DNA of 8,593 nt from Candidatus Heimdallarchaeota archaeon (GCA_027364495.1 DAHXPE010000474.1:1-8593); one strand, 5' to 3'; counted from the first letter of the stretch, positions 1 through 5,043 are shown. The notes: generated by a model from the letters alone, not told the origin. Made by a program: numbers and translations.

Positions 1-53
1 CCATCACATACAAGTGAGAACAATTTGCTGAAAAGACTTTCATCAATAATCAT
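1..53 (-). CDS. Possible 5' end of a gene running off the left edge
   Basis: An ATG at 53-51 on the minus strand opens a frame that stays open to the window edge (17 complete codons, beginning MIIDESLFSKLF). It overlaps the end of the 137-residue upstream ORF by 11 bases (ATGATTATTGA), an arrangement typical of translationally coupled operon genes. The mix of charged and hydrophobic residues looks protein-like. There is no visible Shine-Dalgarno and no recognisable domain. It could instead be the continuation of the upstream gene after a frameshift, or chance. Confidence 0.3.
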   Translation of the reverse strand, partial: MIIDESLFSKLFSLVCD

Positions 54-456
54 GATGGCAAAAATAGATTAGAAAGCCATTATGTGTAAGGAAACAAAAG
101 CAATAATAGTAAAATAATGAATCAAATGAATAAGTAAAGGATTCATTTTGTCGTAATTTTCTACCAAGAATATATTGAGTAATTATTTCATATTCCTTGT
201 CTGTTTCTTTGTCTAAAAACATTTTTTTATAAAATATTGATCCTATCTGACCTTTAGTAAATCCTAAATTTGTTAAAATATATGACAGAAACATTTGACT
301 ACTTCTAGCCCAGCATTGCATTCCTGCTTGTTGAACATGAAAAATAGATTTAGAATAATCTATATGCTCATCTAATGGTTCAGCTTTTCCCACCATATTT
401 TCAATTTTATCTGAAGAAGATCCCTCTTCTAATGTTTCTTTTGAATTATCTTCCAT
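43..456 (-). CDS. Hypothetical protein, 137 residues
   Basis: I do not recognise a family. The N-terminal 35 residues are acidic and low-complexity (runs of E, S, D and K), suggesting a disordered tail. Residues about 38-108 look like a folded, mostly helical segment (FHVQQAGMQCWARSSQMFLS, then a Lys/Asp-rich stretch and QYILGRKLRQNES). The last 25 residues are oddly rich in Phe, Tyr, Cys and His and could be a membrane-associated tail. From about residue 105 the +1 frame instead reads as a plausible hydrophobic segment (IHYFTIIAFVSLHIMAF), so the natural C-terminus may be altered by a frameshift. The ATG at 456 is the only reasonable start. Promoter-like AT-rich sequence and a 13-bp direct repeat lie just upstream, supporting expression. 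Codon use is AT-rich like the neighbours. Confidence 0.5.
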   Translation of the reverse strand: MEDNSKETLEEGSSSDKIENMVGKAEPLDEHIDYSKSIFHVQQAGMQCWARSSQMFLSYILTNLGFTKGQIGSIFYKKMFLDKETDKEYEIITQYILGRKLRQNESFTYSFDSLFYYYCFCFLTHNGFLIYFCHHDY

Positions 457-479
457 TATTGCAATACCTGTTTAGCTAG

Positions 480-522
480 CATAGGATTTTATTCTATATT
501 TTCATTTACCATAGGATTTTAT
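480..522. repeat. Pair of 13-bp direct repeats upstream of the 137-residue ORF
   Basis: The sequence CATAGGATTTTAT occurs at 480-492 and again, identically, at 510-522. The copies are exactly 30 bp apart, about three helical turns, which would place two bound proteins on the same DNA face. They lie 24-66 bp upstream of the minus-strand start at 456. TATA-like sequences lie between the copies (minus strand, about 493-502) and overlapping the distal copy (about 517-524). An operator pair is the likeliest reading, but a chance duplication in AT-rich DNA is possible. Confidence 0.4.
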
Positions 523-626
523 AAATAGCTATTCTAGTATCACATTTTATGTAAATTTGTTTTTGGCTTGAATTTTTATAATTTATTATAATGAATAGTA
601 AATTTAGTTACTTAGCATTTTTTTCA

Positions 627-1079
627 TTATCCAAAAATATTCAGTCTTTGGCAGAGAATTATCCAATAATTACTATGCAGTCGATTTTCCATTAAGTAAA
701 ATAAGTCTTCAAATTCAACTAGCTTACCTCGGGTTAAATTTCTTAATTCTCTTCTTAATTCTAAATCAATTTTTGCTGACATTGATTGCAATTCTGTCAA
801 ATATTCTTCTCCCTGTCTATCAAAATCAACTAATGGGACAATTACGTAATCTTTGTACATGGGATTTGCTAAAAAATCATCAACCTCAACAGCAGATTTT
901 TGTGAGTAACCAATTATTATATTAGTGTTGTTTGTAACCCCAAGTTTATATAATACTTCAATATCCCTTTTACCCTCAACAATAATAACTGCTTGCTTTA
1001 TTCCGAGTAGCTTATCTCTCCAATCCATAAATTTATTGAATAATGTTTCTGATTTTTGCTTTGAGAGATGTTGTGACAT
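627..1079 (-). CDS. Small single-domain Toprim protein (RNase M5-like/DnaG-like nucleotidyl-transfer fold)
   Basis: The protein has 150 residues. Toprim hallmarks are visible: a first motif with the conserved Glu (VIIVEGKRDIEVLYKLG, E35) and a DxD motif on a later strand (PLVDFDRQGEEYL, D85 and D87), which together bind Mg2+. The region between carries the expected beta-alpha repeats. Small stand-alone archaeal Toprim proteins of about this length are commonly annotated as 5S rRNA maturation endonuclease (RNase M5)-like, but the true substrate is usually unproven. The N-terminal 28 residues form a basic amphipathic lead-in. The C-terminus (about 115-150) follows the core and has no motif I can name. 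The ATG start sits about 28 bases from the centre of a TATA-like box, which fits a leaderless or near-leaderless transcript. Confidence 0.8.
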   Translation of the reverse strand: MSQHLSKQKSETLFNKFMDWRDKLLGIKQAVIIVEGKRDIEVLYKLGVTNNTNIIIGYSQKSAVEVDDFLANPMYKDYVIVPLVDFDRQGEEYLTELQSMSAKIDLELRRELRNLTRGKLVEFEDLFYLMENRLHSNYWIILCQRLNIFG

Positions 1080-1101
1080 TAATCAAAGCGGTTTTTTTTG
1101 A

Positions 1102-1111
1102 ATAATAAAAA
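1102..1111 (-). promoter_or_regulatory. Candidate TATA box for the Toprim gene
   Basis: On the minus strand this reads TTTTTATTAT. Its centre is about 28 bases upstream of the ATG at 1079, the spacing expected between an archaeal TATA box and the transcription start, so the mRNA would begin at or next to the start codon. The box is a weak match in AT-rich DNA. Confidence 0.35.
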
Positions 1112-1122
1112 CATTTAATTAC

Positions 1123-1141
1123 ATGTTAACTTTGTTAACAT
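1123..1141. promoter_or_regulatory. 19-bp palindrome, candidate operator for the Toprim gene
   Basis: ATGTTAAC-TTT-GTTAACAT is a perfect dyad with 8-bp arms and a 3-bp centre. Each arm contains the self-palindromic hexamer GTTAAC, so the site is also a direct repeat of that hexamer. It starts about 12 bp upstream of the putative TATA box of the minus-strand Toprim gene, where archaeal activators or repressors with winged-helix domains often bind. It could also regulate something to its right on the plus strand. Confidence 0.5.
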
Positions 1142-1251
1142 AAAATACACATTTTATTCTCTGCTGTAAATAATGAAAAACTACGAAAATAAACAAATAA
1201 AGAAAAAATTCAAAACTTCTCATTTAGTACATAACCCCTTTAAAGAGAAAG

Positions 1252-1259
1252 TATTTAAA
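1252..1259 (+). promoter_or_regulatory. Candidate TATA box with BRE for the small-ORF unit
   Basis: TATTTAAA is preceded directly by a purine-rich stretch (AAAGAGAAAG) that resembles an archaeal BRE. A transcription start is expected near 1282, leaving about 20 bases of leader before the ATG at 1303. That leader contains GGAGGT. The same promoter could read on towards the RIO1 gene. Confidence 0.4.
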
Positions 1260-1293
1260 CTTAAATTCATTTAATAGATTTAGTATTGTTTTT

Positions 1294-1299
1294 GGAGGT
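1294..1299 (+). promoter_or_regulatory. Strong Shine-Dalgarno before a 27-codon ORF
   Basis: GGAGGT is one of the best ribosome-binding matches in the window (archaeal 16S 3' end consensus AGGAGGTGATC). It lies 3 bases before ATG 1303 and 9 bases before a second in-frame ATG at 1309. The second spacing is the more usual one, so translation may begin at 1309. Confidence 0.4.
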
Positions 1300-1302
1300 T
1301 CT

Positions 1303-1386
1303 ATGGTAATGATATATGTATCCCTTTTTATGATTGTTGATCAGAAACCACAACAGATCTCCTCAAATTTTGAATTATCATTTTAA
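1303..1386 (+). CDS. Candidate small protein, 27 residues (25 from the second Met)
   Basis: A short ORF begins MVMIYVSLFMIVDQKPQQIS and ends at TAA 1384-1386. The first 12 residues are hydrophobic and the rest polar, so it might be membrane-associated, but it is too short for a confident call. What supports it is the layout: a TATA/BRE about 45 bases upstream, GGAGGT at 1294-1299, and a pyrimidine/T-rich tract immediately after the stop. No family is recognised. It could instead be a leader peptide for the RIO1 gene, whose conserved frame begins about 185 bases further on, or part of a non-coding RNA. Confidence 0.35.
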   Translation: MVMIYVSLFMIVDQKPQQISSNFELSF

Positions 1387-1413
1387 TTTATCTGTTCTGT
1401 TTTCTTTTCTTTG
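1381..1413 (+). terminator. T-rich tract, possible archaeal terminator
   Basis: Starting at the stop of the small ORF, the plus strand carries several T runs (TTTTAATTT, GTTTTCTTTTCTTTG). Archaeal transcription commonly stops at U-rich tracts without a hairpin. No strong stem-loop is visible. Confidence 0.3.
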
Positions 1414-1553
1414 ACTGAATGCTTTCATTTATGCAGAGTTTTACTTTTGCATAGCCTTAGACTTCTTACTCTTCAACTAAAATTTTGTTCATAAAGAATT
1501 GAGTAAAAAGTACCAAATGAGTTAATATTATTATTAATTGTAATTAAAAGTAA
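1387..1553. other. Intergenic region between the small ORF and the RIO1 frame
   Basis: This stretch is T- and pyrimidine-rich and holds no ORF of note in any frame and no tRNA-like cloverleaf. Its one clear feature is a near-duplicate of the RIO1 5' coding sequence around 1497-1514. No strong TATA box for RIO1 stands out; TTAATATTATTATTAAT near 1522-1538 is a weak candidate. Confidence 0.4.
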
Positions 1554-1620
1554 AATTGGAGCGTATCCACAATACCAATAGATTTTAATCAAAAATTTGA
1601 TCAATTAAGTAAAAAGTACC
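1497..1620 (+). repeat. 18-bp imperfect direct repeat upstream of and inside the RIO1 frame
   Basis: AATTGAGTAAAAAGTACC at 1497-1514 recurs at 1603-1620 with one mismatch (AATTAAGTAAAAAGTACC). The second copy lies in the conserved RIO1 reading frame and encodes the residues QLSKKYR. The first, read in the equivalent frame, gives a similar peptide (NFVHKELSKKYQ) between stop codons. This looks like a decayed local duplication of the gene's 5' end, though chance in AT-rich DNA cannot be excluded. Confidence 0.4.
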
Positions 1621-1694
1621 GTGAAAAGATTGTTGATGATCAAGATCAGGAATTTACATTCGAGTCAATAACTCGTGAAATAATAACAAGTAAA
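1554..1694 (+). CDS. In-frame 5' extension of the RIO1 gene lacking a standard start codon
   Basis: The RIO1 frame stays open from after TAA 1551-1553 to the first ATG at 1695, with no ATG, GTG or TTG in between. The extension reads as real protein: it includes FTFESITREIITSKM, which aligns with the N-terminal region of RIO1 proteins just before the glycine-rich loop (pattern VFD-x2-T, then a helix, then the STGKEA motif). A GGAG Shine-Dalgarno at 1558-1561 lies 10 bases before an in-frame ATA at 1572, so ATA 1572 is the best-placed initiation site. That would give a 319-residue protein. A single-base assembly error at the start codon is the simplest alternative. Confidence 0.55.
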
Positions 1695-2531
1695 ATGGCT
1701 GATTCAGCTAATTTCATCTCCATAGGTGGAGGAAAAGAGGCTTTAGTTATTCTTGCTGAGAAAAATAATCAACCTATTTGTATAAAGGCATTTAGACCAT
1801 ATTCAAGTTCTAATGTAAAAAGAACCAAGCAACAGTATCATGTCACAACATTGGGTATGGCAAACATTATGGCTAAAACTGAATTTAATAATCTTCGTAT
1901 ACTAGATTATTACCAAGTTTGTGTTCCCAAAGTAAGGGAATATAGAAATGGGTTAAGCTTTAGTATGCAAATGATTCCCTTCACTTCTGATAGTGATTTT
2001 GAACCTGCCCCACTTTTGAGGGAAATTAATTTATCTAAATATACAGACCCAGGTAATTTCTTGGAGCAAACACTTGATGAAATTGAAAAAATGTTTAAGA
2101 AAGCACTAATGGTCCATGGTGATTTAAGTGAATTTAACATTTTGGTTTCTGAAGCCAATGGTGAATGGAAACCAGTCTTAATTGATGTATCTCAATCAAG
2201 GCTGTTTAATACTAAAACCTTTACTACTACAAGAGTAAGAATTAGATTGGATAATGCCTTAAAAATTGTCATCAGAGACATTGAAGCTATACTTAGCCAT
2301 TTTGAGACAAAATATAAAATCAATTTTTCACATCAGGATATATATAATAAATTGTTTTCAGATCTTCCAGATTTTGCTAAAGAACGAAGATTACTCGATG
2401 AAGACAATTTATTTCAACAAAGACCTTCAAAAACAGCTTGGATGAATGAAAATGATATTATTAAATTTACAAACAAAAGAATGCATGGTAAAGATAAAAA
2501 AATGCAAAGAATTTTCAATTCTCTCAATTAA
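1695..2531 (+). CDS. rio1: RIO1-family atypical serine/threonine protein kinase
   Basis: RIO1 is an ATP-dependent kinase/ATPase needed for late maturation of the small ribosomal subunit in archaea and eukaryotes. Numbered from the ATG at 1695, the hallmarks are: glycine-rich loop ISIGGGKEALV (residues 8-18; usually STGKEA); the ATP-anchoring Lys in PICIKAFRPY (K31); hinge MQMIPF; catalytic loop VHGDLSEFNIL with D143 and N148; and the metal-binding Asp in LIDVSQS (D164). A C-terminal helix RDIEAILSHFETKY corresponds to the RD-x-E-x-I element of RIO1. Between IDVSQS and that helix lies a longer, Thr/Arg-rich stretch than usual, so the protein is somewhat divergent. All catalytic residues are intact. 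Starting at 1695 would remove the helix preceding the nucleotide loop, so the true N-terminus is probably upstream (see 1554-1694). The stop codon abuts an inverted repeat that flanks the next gene's promoter. Confidence 0.9.
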   Translation: MADSANFISIGGGKEALVILAEKNNQPICIKAFRPYSSSNVKRTKQQYHVTTLGMANIMAKTEFNNLRILDYYQVCVPKVREYRNGLSFSMQMIPFTSDSDFEPAPLLREINLSKYTDPGNFLEQTLDEIEKMFKKALMVHGDLSEFNILVSEANGEWKPVLIDVSQSRLFNTKTFTTTRVRIRLDNALKIVIRDIEAILSHFETKYKINFSHQDIYNKLFSDLPDFAKERRLLDEDNLFQQRPSKTAWMNENDIIKFTNKRMHGKDKKMQRIFNSLN

Positions 2532-2573
2532 CTGACAACTTATATAACTCTTAAGAATGAAATTATTGTCAGT
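2531..2573. promoter_or_regulatory. Promoter of the cupin gene with flanking 8-bp inverted repeat
   Basis: The 50-base gap between RIO1 and the cupin gene contains a TATA-like box, TTATATAA, at 2540-2547, about 35-42 bases before ATG 2582. It is bracketed by a perfect inverted repeat, ACTGACAA (2531-2538) and TTGTCAGT (2566-2573). The right arm ends eight bases before the start codon. The dyad could be an operator or an mRNA stem-loop. Its presence suggests the cupin has its own transcription start rather than depending on RIO1. Confidence 0.4.
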
Positions 2574-2581
2574 GATTAATA

Positions 2582-2908
2582 ATGGATTTAATGCAAAATT
2601 GGGACAATCTCCCCGAAAAAGAATTTTTCCCTGGACTATTTGCTAAAATAGTTCATACAGATAATATGAGTGTTATTCGTTGGAGAATTTTAAAGAATGC
2701 TAAACTACCAGAGCATTCTCATCCGAATGAACAAGTTACATTAGTATTGAATGGTGAACTTCTCCTAACAGTTGATAAAAAAGAGTATTTACTTAAAAGG
2801 GGCGATTTTTTACCAATTAAATCAAATTTAGTTCATTCTGGCCTAGCAAAATCAGAAGTTGACGTTATAGATATATTCAATCCAATAAGAAAAGATATGC
2901 AGTACTAA
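2582..2908 (+). CDS. KdgF-like single-domain cupin
   Basis: A 108-residue protein forming one cupin_2 beta-barrel. Motif 1 is EHSHPNEQ followed by VLNGELLLTV, and motif 2 is GDFLPIKSNLVHSG. The probable metal ligands are H45, H47, Q51 and H85, matching the His-His-Gln-His set of KdgF, an enzyme that helps linearise unsaturated sugar uronates from pectin and alginate. The C-terminal VIDIFNPIRKDM also resembles the end of KdgF-type proteins. No uronate-degradation gene is nearby, so the substrate is open; small cupins of this shape also occur as sugar isomerases, dioxygenases or binding proteins. ATG 2582 is used; a second Met at residue 4 is possible. There is no clear Shine-Dalgarno, consistent with a short or leaderless transcript. 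It converges with the DUF92 gene. Confidence 0.8.
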   Translation: MDLMQNWDNLPEKEFFPGLFAKIVHTDNMSVIRWRILKNAKLPEHSHPNEQVTLVLNGELLLTVDKKEYLLKRGDFLPIKSNLVHSGLAKSEVDVIDIFNPIRKDMQY

Positions 2909-2955
2909 GAAAATCCTTTGTTTCATTAGACTTTATTTATTTAATTCCTTTTTCA
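2909..2955 (+). terminator. T-rich tract after the cupin gene
   Basis: The gap between the convergent genes carries TTTGTTTC, TTTATTTATTTAATT and CTTTTTC on the plus strand, a U-rich tract suited to archaeal factor-independent termination of the cupin transcript. No hairpin is needed or evident, and nothing comparable is seen for the minus-strand gene. Confidence 0.3.
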
Positions 2956-2956
2956 T

Positions 2957-4486
2957 TCAAACTAATACAAAGAAAAATCCAGCGATTAGTCCACCAAGAG
3001 AGGTTGCAAAGAAATTTACTATATCATTATTGAAAAATGAAAAACCAGAATATTTTTTTGTTTCCACACCGCAGTGCTTTTTTGTCTCGACTTTAGATCC
3101 ACAAACCTGACATATATGTTGTGCTTGTAGTTTAACACCAAAAATTGAGTCAAACAACATCCCAATCACTGAGGCTGGGGGTATTATTACTAAAAACATA
3201 ATTGGAAACCTTTCATGTACACTCGGATCAATCAATGATAATCCAAAAAGAAATATCGTAAATATCAAAGCTGAAAGTAATGAAGCAATGGTTCCTACTA
3301 CGGAAATTGCCCCTGATTCTCCTTTTTGTAATTTTTTCCAAGGTTTCAAGACATATCTAGGAGTTGAGTTCGAAAAAATTCCTATTTCAGTTCCCATTGT
3401 ATCTGCAAGAGAAGAACCAAGCGCAGCTATAACAATAATTGCAATTAAAAAATTATTTGGATATAGCAAACTCAAAAAAGCTACAAGAGAAGCAAAACCT
3501 GCTTTTGCTAATGCCTGAAAAGAGTCTCTTTGCGAAGAACTTTTTTCAAAAGAAACATCTTTTTGGCTTTTTTTGTTTAATTTAGTTACTAAGGAGCCAA
3601 CAATAAAAAAAGTCAGTAATCCTGCTCCTAAAGTCCAGCTTCCAACTCCCATAATTAAAATTCCGATAAAAAAACCTGCCAAAGCTCCATCCAATGTTAA
3701 GAATTTTCCTACAATTCCAATTAGTGCGAAAAGGCCTGCTATTATAAATCCCCAAACGAATACGGAGATATTTAGGTTAGCGGATATACTAGTAATAAAA
3801 TTCTTTCCAAAGAATCCAATACCTAATGAAATAATTGGTATAAATAGATTATCCATTCCCTTTGGTGATAATATTTCTATTAAAACTCCAAGAACAGCAA
3901 AAATTATAGCTGATACTACTATTACTTCAATTTTTATACTTTCAAATCCCATTACATTAAAAATATAAAGACCTCCTATTATTGAAAGAAAAGTTGCCCA
4001 AATAAAGGACCATATTCCTAGTAAAGATTTAGTACCCGAATAAATTTCGAAATTATGGGACTTTACATTTGAACCGATTAATGCTGCAAAGCCATCTCCA
4101 TAACATAATGGAAAAAAACTTACTATTAATAGATATGGATTATCAAAACCAACCCAAACAACAATTGTTAGTGAGATTGCATATAAAATTGTGCCCCAAC
4201 TATGACCTGCTTCAAAAGTATCCATTTGTAATTTTTTTATAGGTGAAAAAGGACTCATTATATAATTAACTGGTATAAATACAAAAGGAATTAGCGTTGC
4301 TAATACTTTACTACTAAATAGTGGGAGGATAAATAATATATTACCCAAAACTATATGTAACATTTTTCTTGCGTTTGATTTTGTAACATATTCTTTTCTC
4401 CTTATAAATTCTAAAATTCCTAACCAAAATAATACATAGACGAATGCAAGAATTATAGGAAAGACTTCATTAGTCATTATGGTCAT
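2957..4486 (-). CDS. Fused phytol/dolichol-kinase-like and DUF92 (VTE6-like) membrane protein
   Basis: A 509-residue polytopic membrane protein with two recognisable halves. Residues about 10-227 match the CTP-dependent phytol/dolichol kinase and CDP-diglyceride synthase-like group: RKMLHIVLG (40-48), YGDGFAALIG (129-138), SGTKSLLG (150-157), and an E-x(n)-GMDNLFIPI element (204-218) characteristic of the family's C-terminal end. Residues about 245-509 match DUF92/TMEM19: LTLDGALAGFFIG (263-275), a GSLVTKL segment, SSLADTMGTEIG (358-369), TPRYV, and GESGAISVVGT (389-399). A C-terminal zinc-knuckle-like C459-x2-C462 ... H471-C472 is followed by NNDIVN (486-491). In plants VTE5 (first family) phosphorylates phytol and VTE6 (a DUF92 protein) phosphorylates phytyl phosphate. 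A single chain with both could convert an isoprenoid alcohol to its diphosphate in the membrane; this function is inferred. Two Mets (1 and 4) are possible starts, and no Shine-Dalgarno is visible. Confidence 0.8.
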   Translation of the reverse strand: MTIMTNEVFPIILAFVYVLFWLGILEFIRRKEYVTKSNARKMLHIVLGNILFILPLFSSKVLATLIPFVFIPVNYIMSPFSPIKKLQMDTFEAGHSWGTILYAISLTIVVWVGFDNPYLLIVSFFPLCYGDGFAALIGSNVKSHNFEIYSGTKSLLGIWSFIWATFLSIIGGLYIFNVMGFESIKIEVIVVSAIIFAVLGVLIEILSPKGMDNLFIPIISLGIGFFGKNFITSISANLNISVFVWGFIIAGLFALIGIVGKFLTLDGALAGFFIGILIMGVGSWTLGAGLLTFFIVGSLVTKLNKKSQKDVSFEKSSSQRDSFQALAKAGFASLVAFLSLLYPNNFLIAIIVIAALGSSLADTMGTEIGIFSNSTPRYVLKPWKKLQKGESGAISVVGTIASLLSALIFTIFLFGLSLIDPSVHERFPIMFLVIIPPASVIGMLFDSIFGVKLQAQHICQVCGSKVETKKHCGVETKKYSGFSFFNNDIVNFFATSLGGLIAGFFFVLV

Positions 4487-4514
4487 TCTTTTATCAGAGC
4501 CTTAAATTAAAATT

Positions 4515-4523
4515 GATATATTT
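4515..4523 (-). promoter_or_regulatory. Candidate TATA box for the isoprenol-kinase-like gene
   Basis: The minus strand reads AAATATATC, preceded by CACAG. Its centre lies about 33 bases before the ATG at 4486, predicting a very short 5' leader. This agrees with the lack of a Shine-Dalgarno. Confidence 0.4.
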
Positions 4524-4532
4524 CTGTGAAAG

Positions 4533-4549
4533 AGTATTTCATAAATACT
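4533..4549. promoter_or_regulatory. 17-bp palindrome in the divergent promoter region
   Basis: AGTATTT-CAT-AAATACT is a perfect dyad with 7-bp arms and a 3-bp centre. It lies about 10 bp upstream of the putative TATA box of the minus-strand membrane protein gene, and about 120 bp from the start of the divergent plus-strand gene. A regulator-binding site for the minus-strand gene is the simplest reading. As RNA it would be only a weak stem-loop. Confidence 0.4.
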
Positions 4550-4626
4550 GTGGTCAAATTACATTATGTTATAGAATTTTGAAAAAGTTAATTTTTAAGA
4601 ACTAACATTTTAATGAGAAGTTATTA

Positions 4627-4634
4627 TTTATAAT
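4627..4634 (+). promoter_or_regulatory. Candidate TATA box for the Roadblock-like gene
   Basis: TTTATAAT lies about 35-42 bases before ATG 4669, suggesting a transcript starting near 4656-4660 with a leader of roughly ten bases. The surroundings are very AT-rich, so precision is limited. Confidence 0.35.
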
Positions 4635-4668
4635 AATCTAATTTCATTTAGAAAAAAGCTGTTAAATA

Positions 4669-5043
4669 ATGAGTGAAGCACATCAAATTATCTCCGTTAT
4701 CAAAGAAACATTTGAACAGGCTGATCTTCCAATTTGCGTCGTTGTAATTGATAGCGAAGGATTAGAACTTTTTTCTACAAATAATTGTTCTGAAGTAGAG
4801 GATACTAACATTCTAGGGATAATGGCTTATGAACAAATGAATGAACAGATTAAAAGCCGGCTAGAAAAAGAAATAGATTTAATGGTTTTCCGAATTGAGC
4901 TAGATACATTTTTTATTGCACCAATCGTTGAAGATTTATTTCTCCTAGCTAAATGTGACTTAAATCGATTGGGACATGTTATTCCTTTATTAGAAGACCT
5001 TAGAAAACAGATCGCTTACAAAATTTCTCATTTAACGGAGTAA
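4669..5043 (+). CDS. Roadblock/LC7-like small protein
   Basis: A 124-residue soluble protein with the layout of the Roadblock/longin-like fold: an N-terminal helix (2-17), a beta hairpin PICVVVIDSEGLELFS (21-36), a helix (about 50-68), a second beta hairpin with FRIELDTFFIAPIVEDL (74-90) and FLLAKC (91-96), and a long C-terminal helix from LGHVIPLLEDLRKQI. Roadblock proteins usually dimerise and partner with small Ras-like GTPases. They are unusually numerous in Asgard archaea, which is the main hint to the host lineage. No GTPase gene is in the window, so the partner is unknown. The assignment rests on fold pattern and size, not on catalytic residues. A decayed phosphatase gene follows directly on the same strand and may once have shared its transcript. 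Confidence 0.6.
   Translation: MSEAHQIISVIKETFEQADLPICVVVIDSEGLELFSTNNCSEVEDTNILGIMAYEQMNEQIKSRLEKEIDLMVFRIELDTFFIAPIVEDLFLLAKCDLNRLGHVIPLLEDLRKQIAYKISHLTE

Noticed and set aside
577..590. TATAAT-TT-ATTATA palindrome downstream of the Toprim gene
   Set aside because: It is made only of A and T in a very AT-rich gap, so a dyad of this size is expected by chance.
1080..1553. Possible tRNA, CRISPR array or mobile-element remnant in the long intergenic gap
   Set aside because: No TPsiC-like GTTCGA block, cloverleaf, regularly spaced repeats, terminal inverted repeats or transposase fragments were seen.
1910..2158. Minus-strand open frame inside the RIO1 gene
   Set aside because: It is fully antisense to conserved kinase motifs including HGDLSEFN; no independent support.
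3288..3968. Plus-strand open frames opposite the membrane protein gene (3288-3518 and 3573-3968)
   Set aside because: They are antisense shadows of a well-supported hydrophobic protein; their Pro/Ile/Lys-rich composition is the expected mirror of transmembrane codons.
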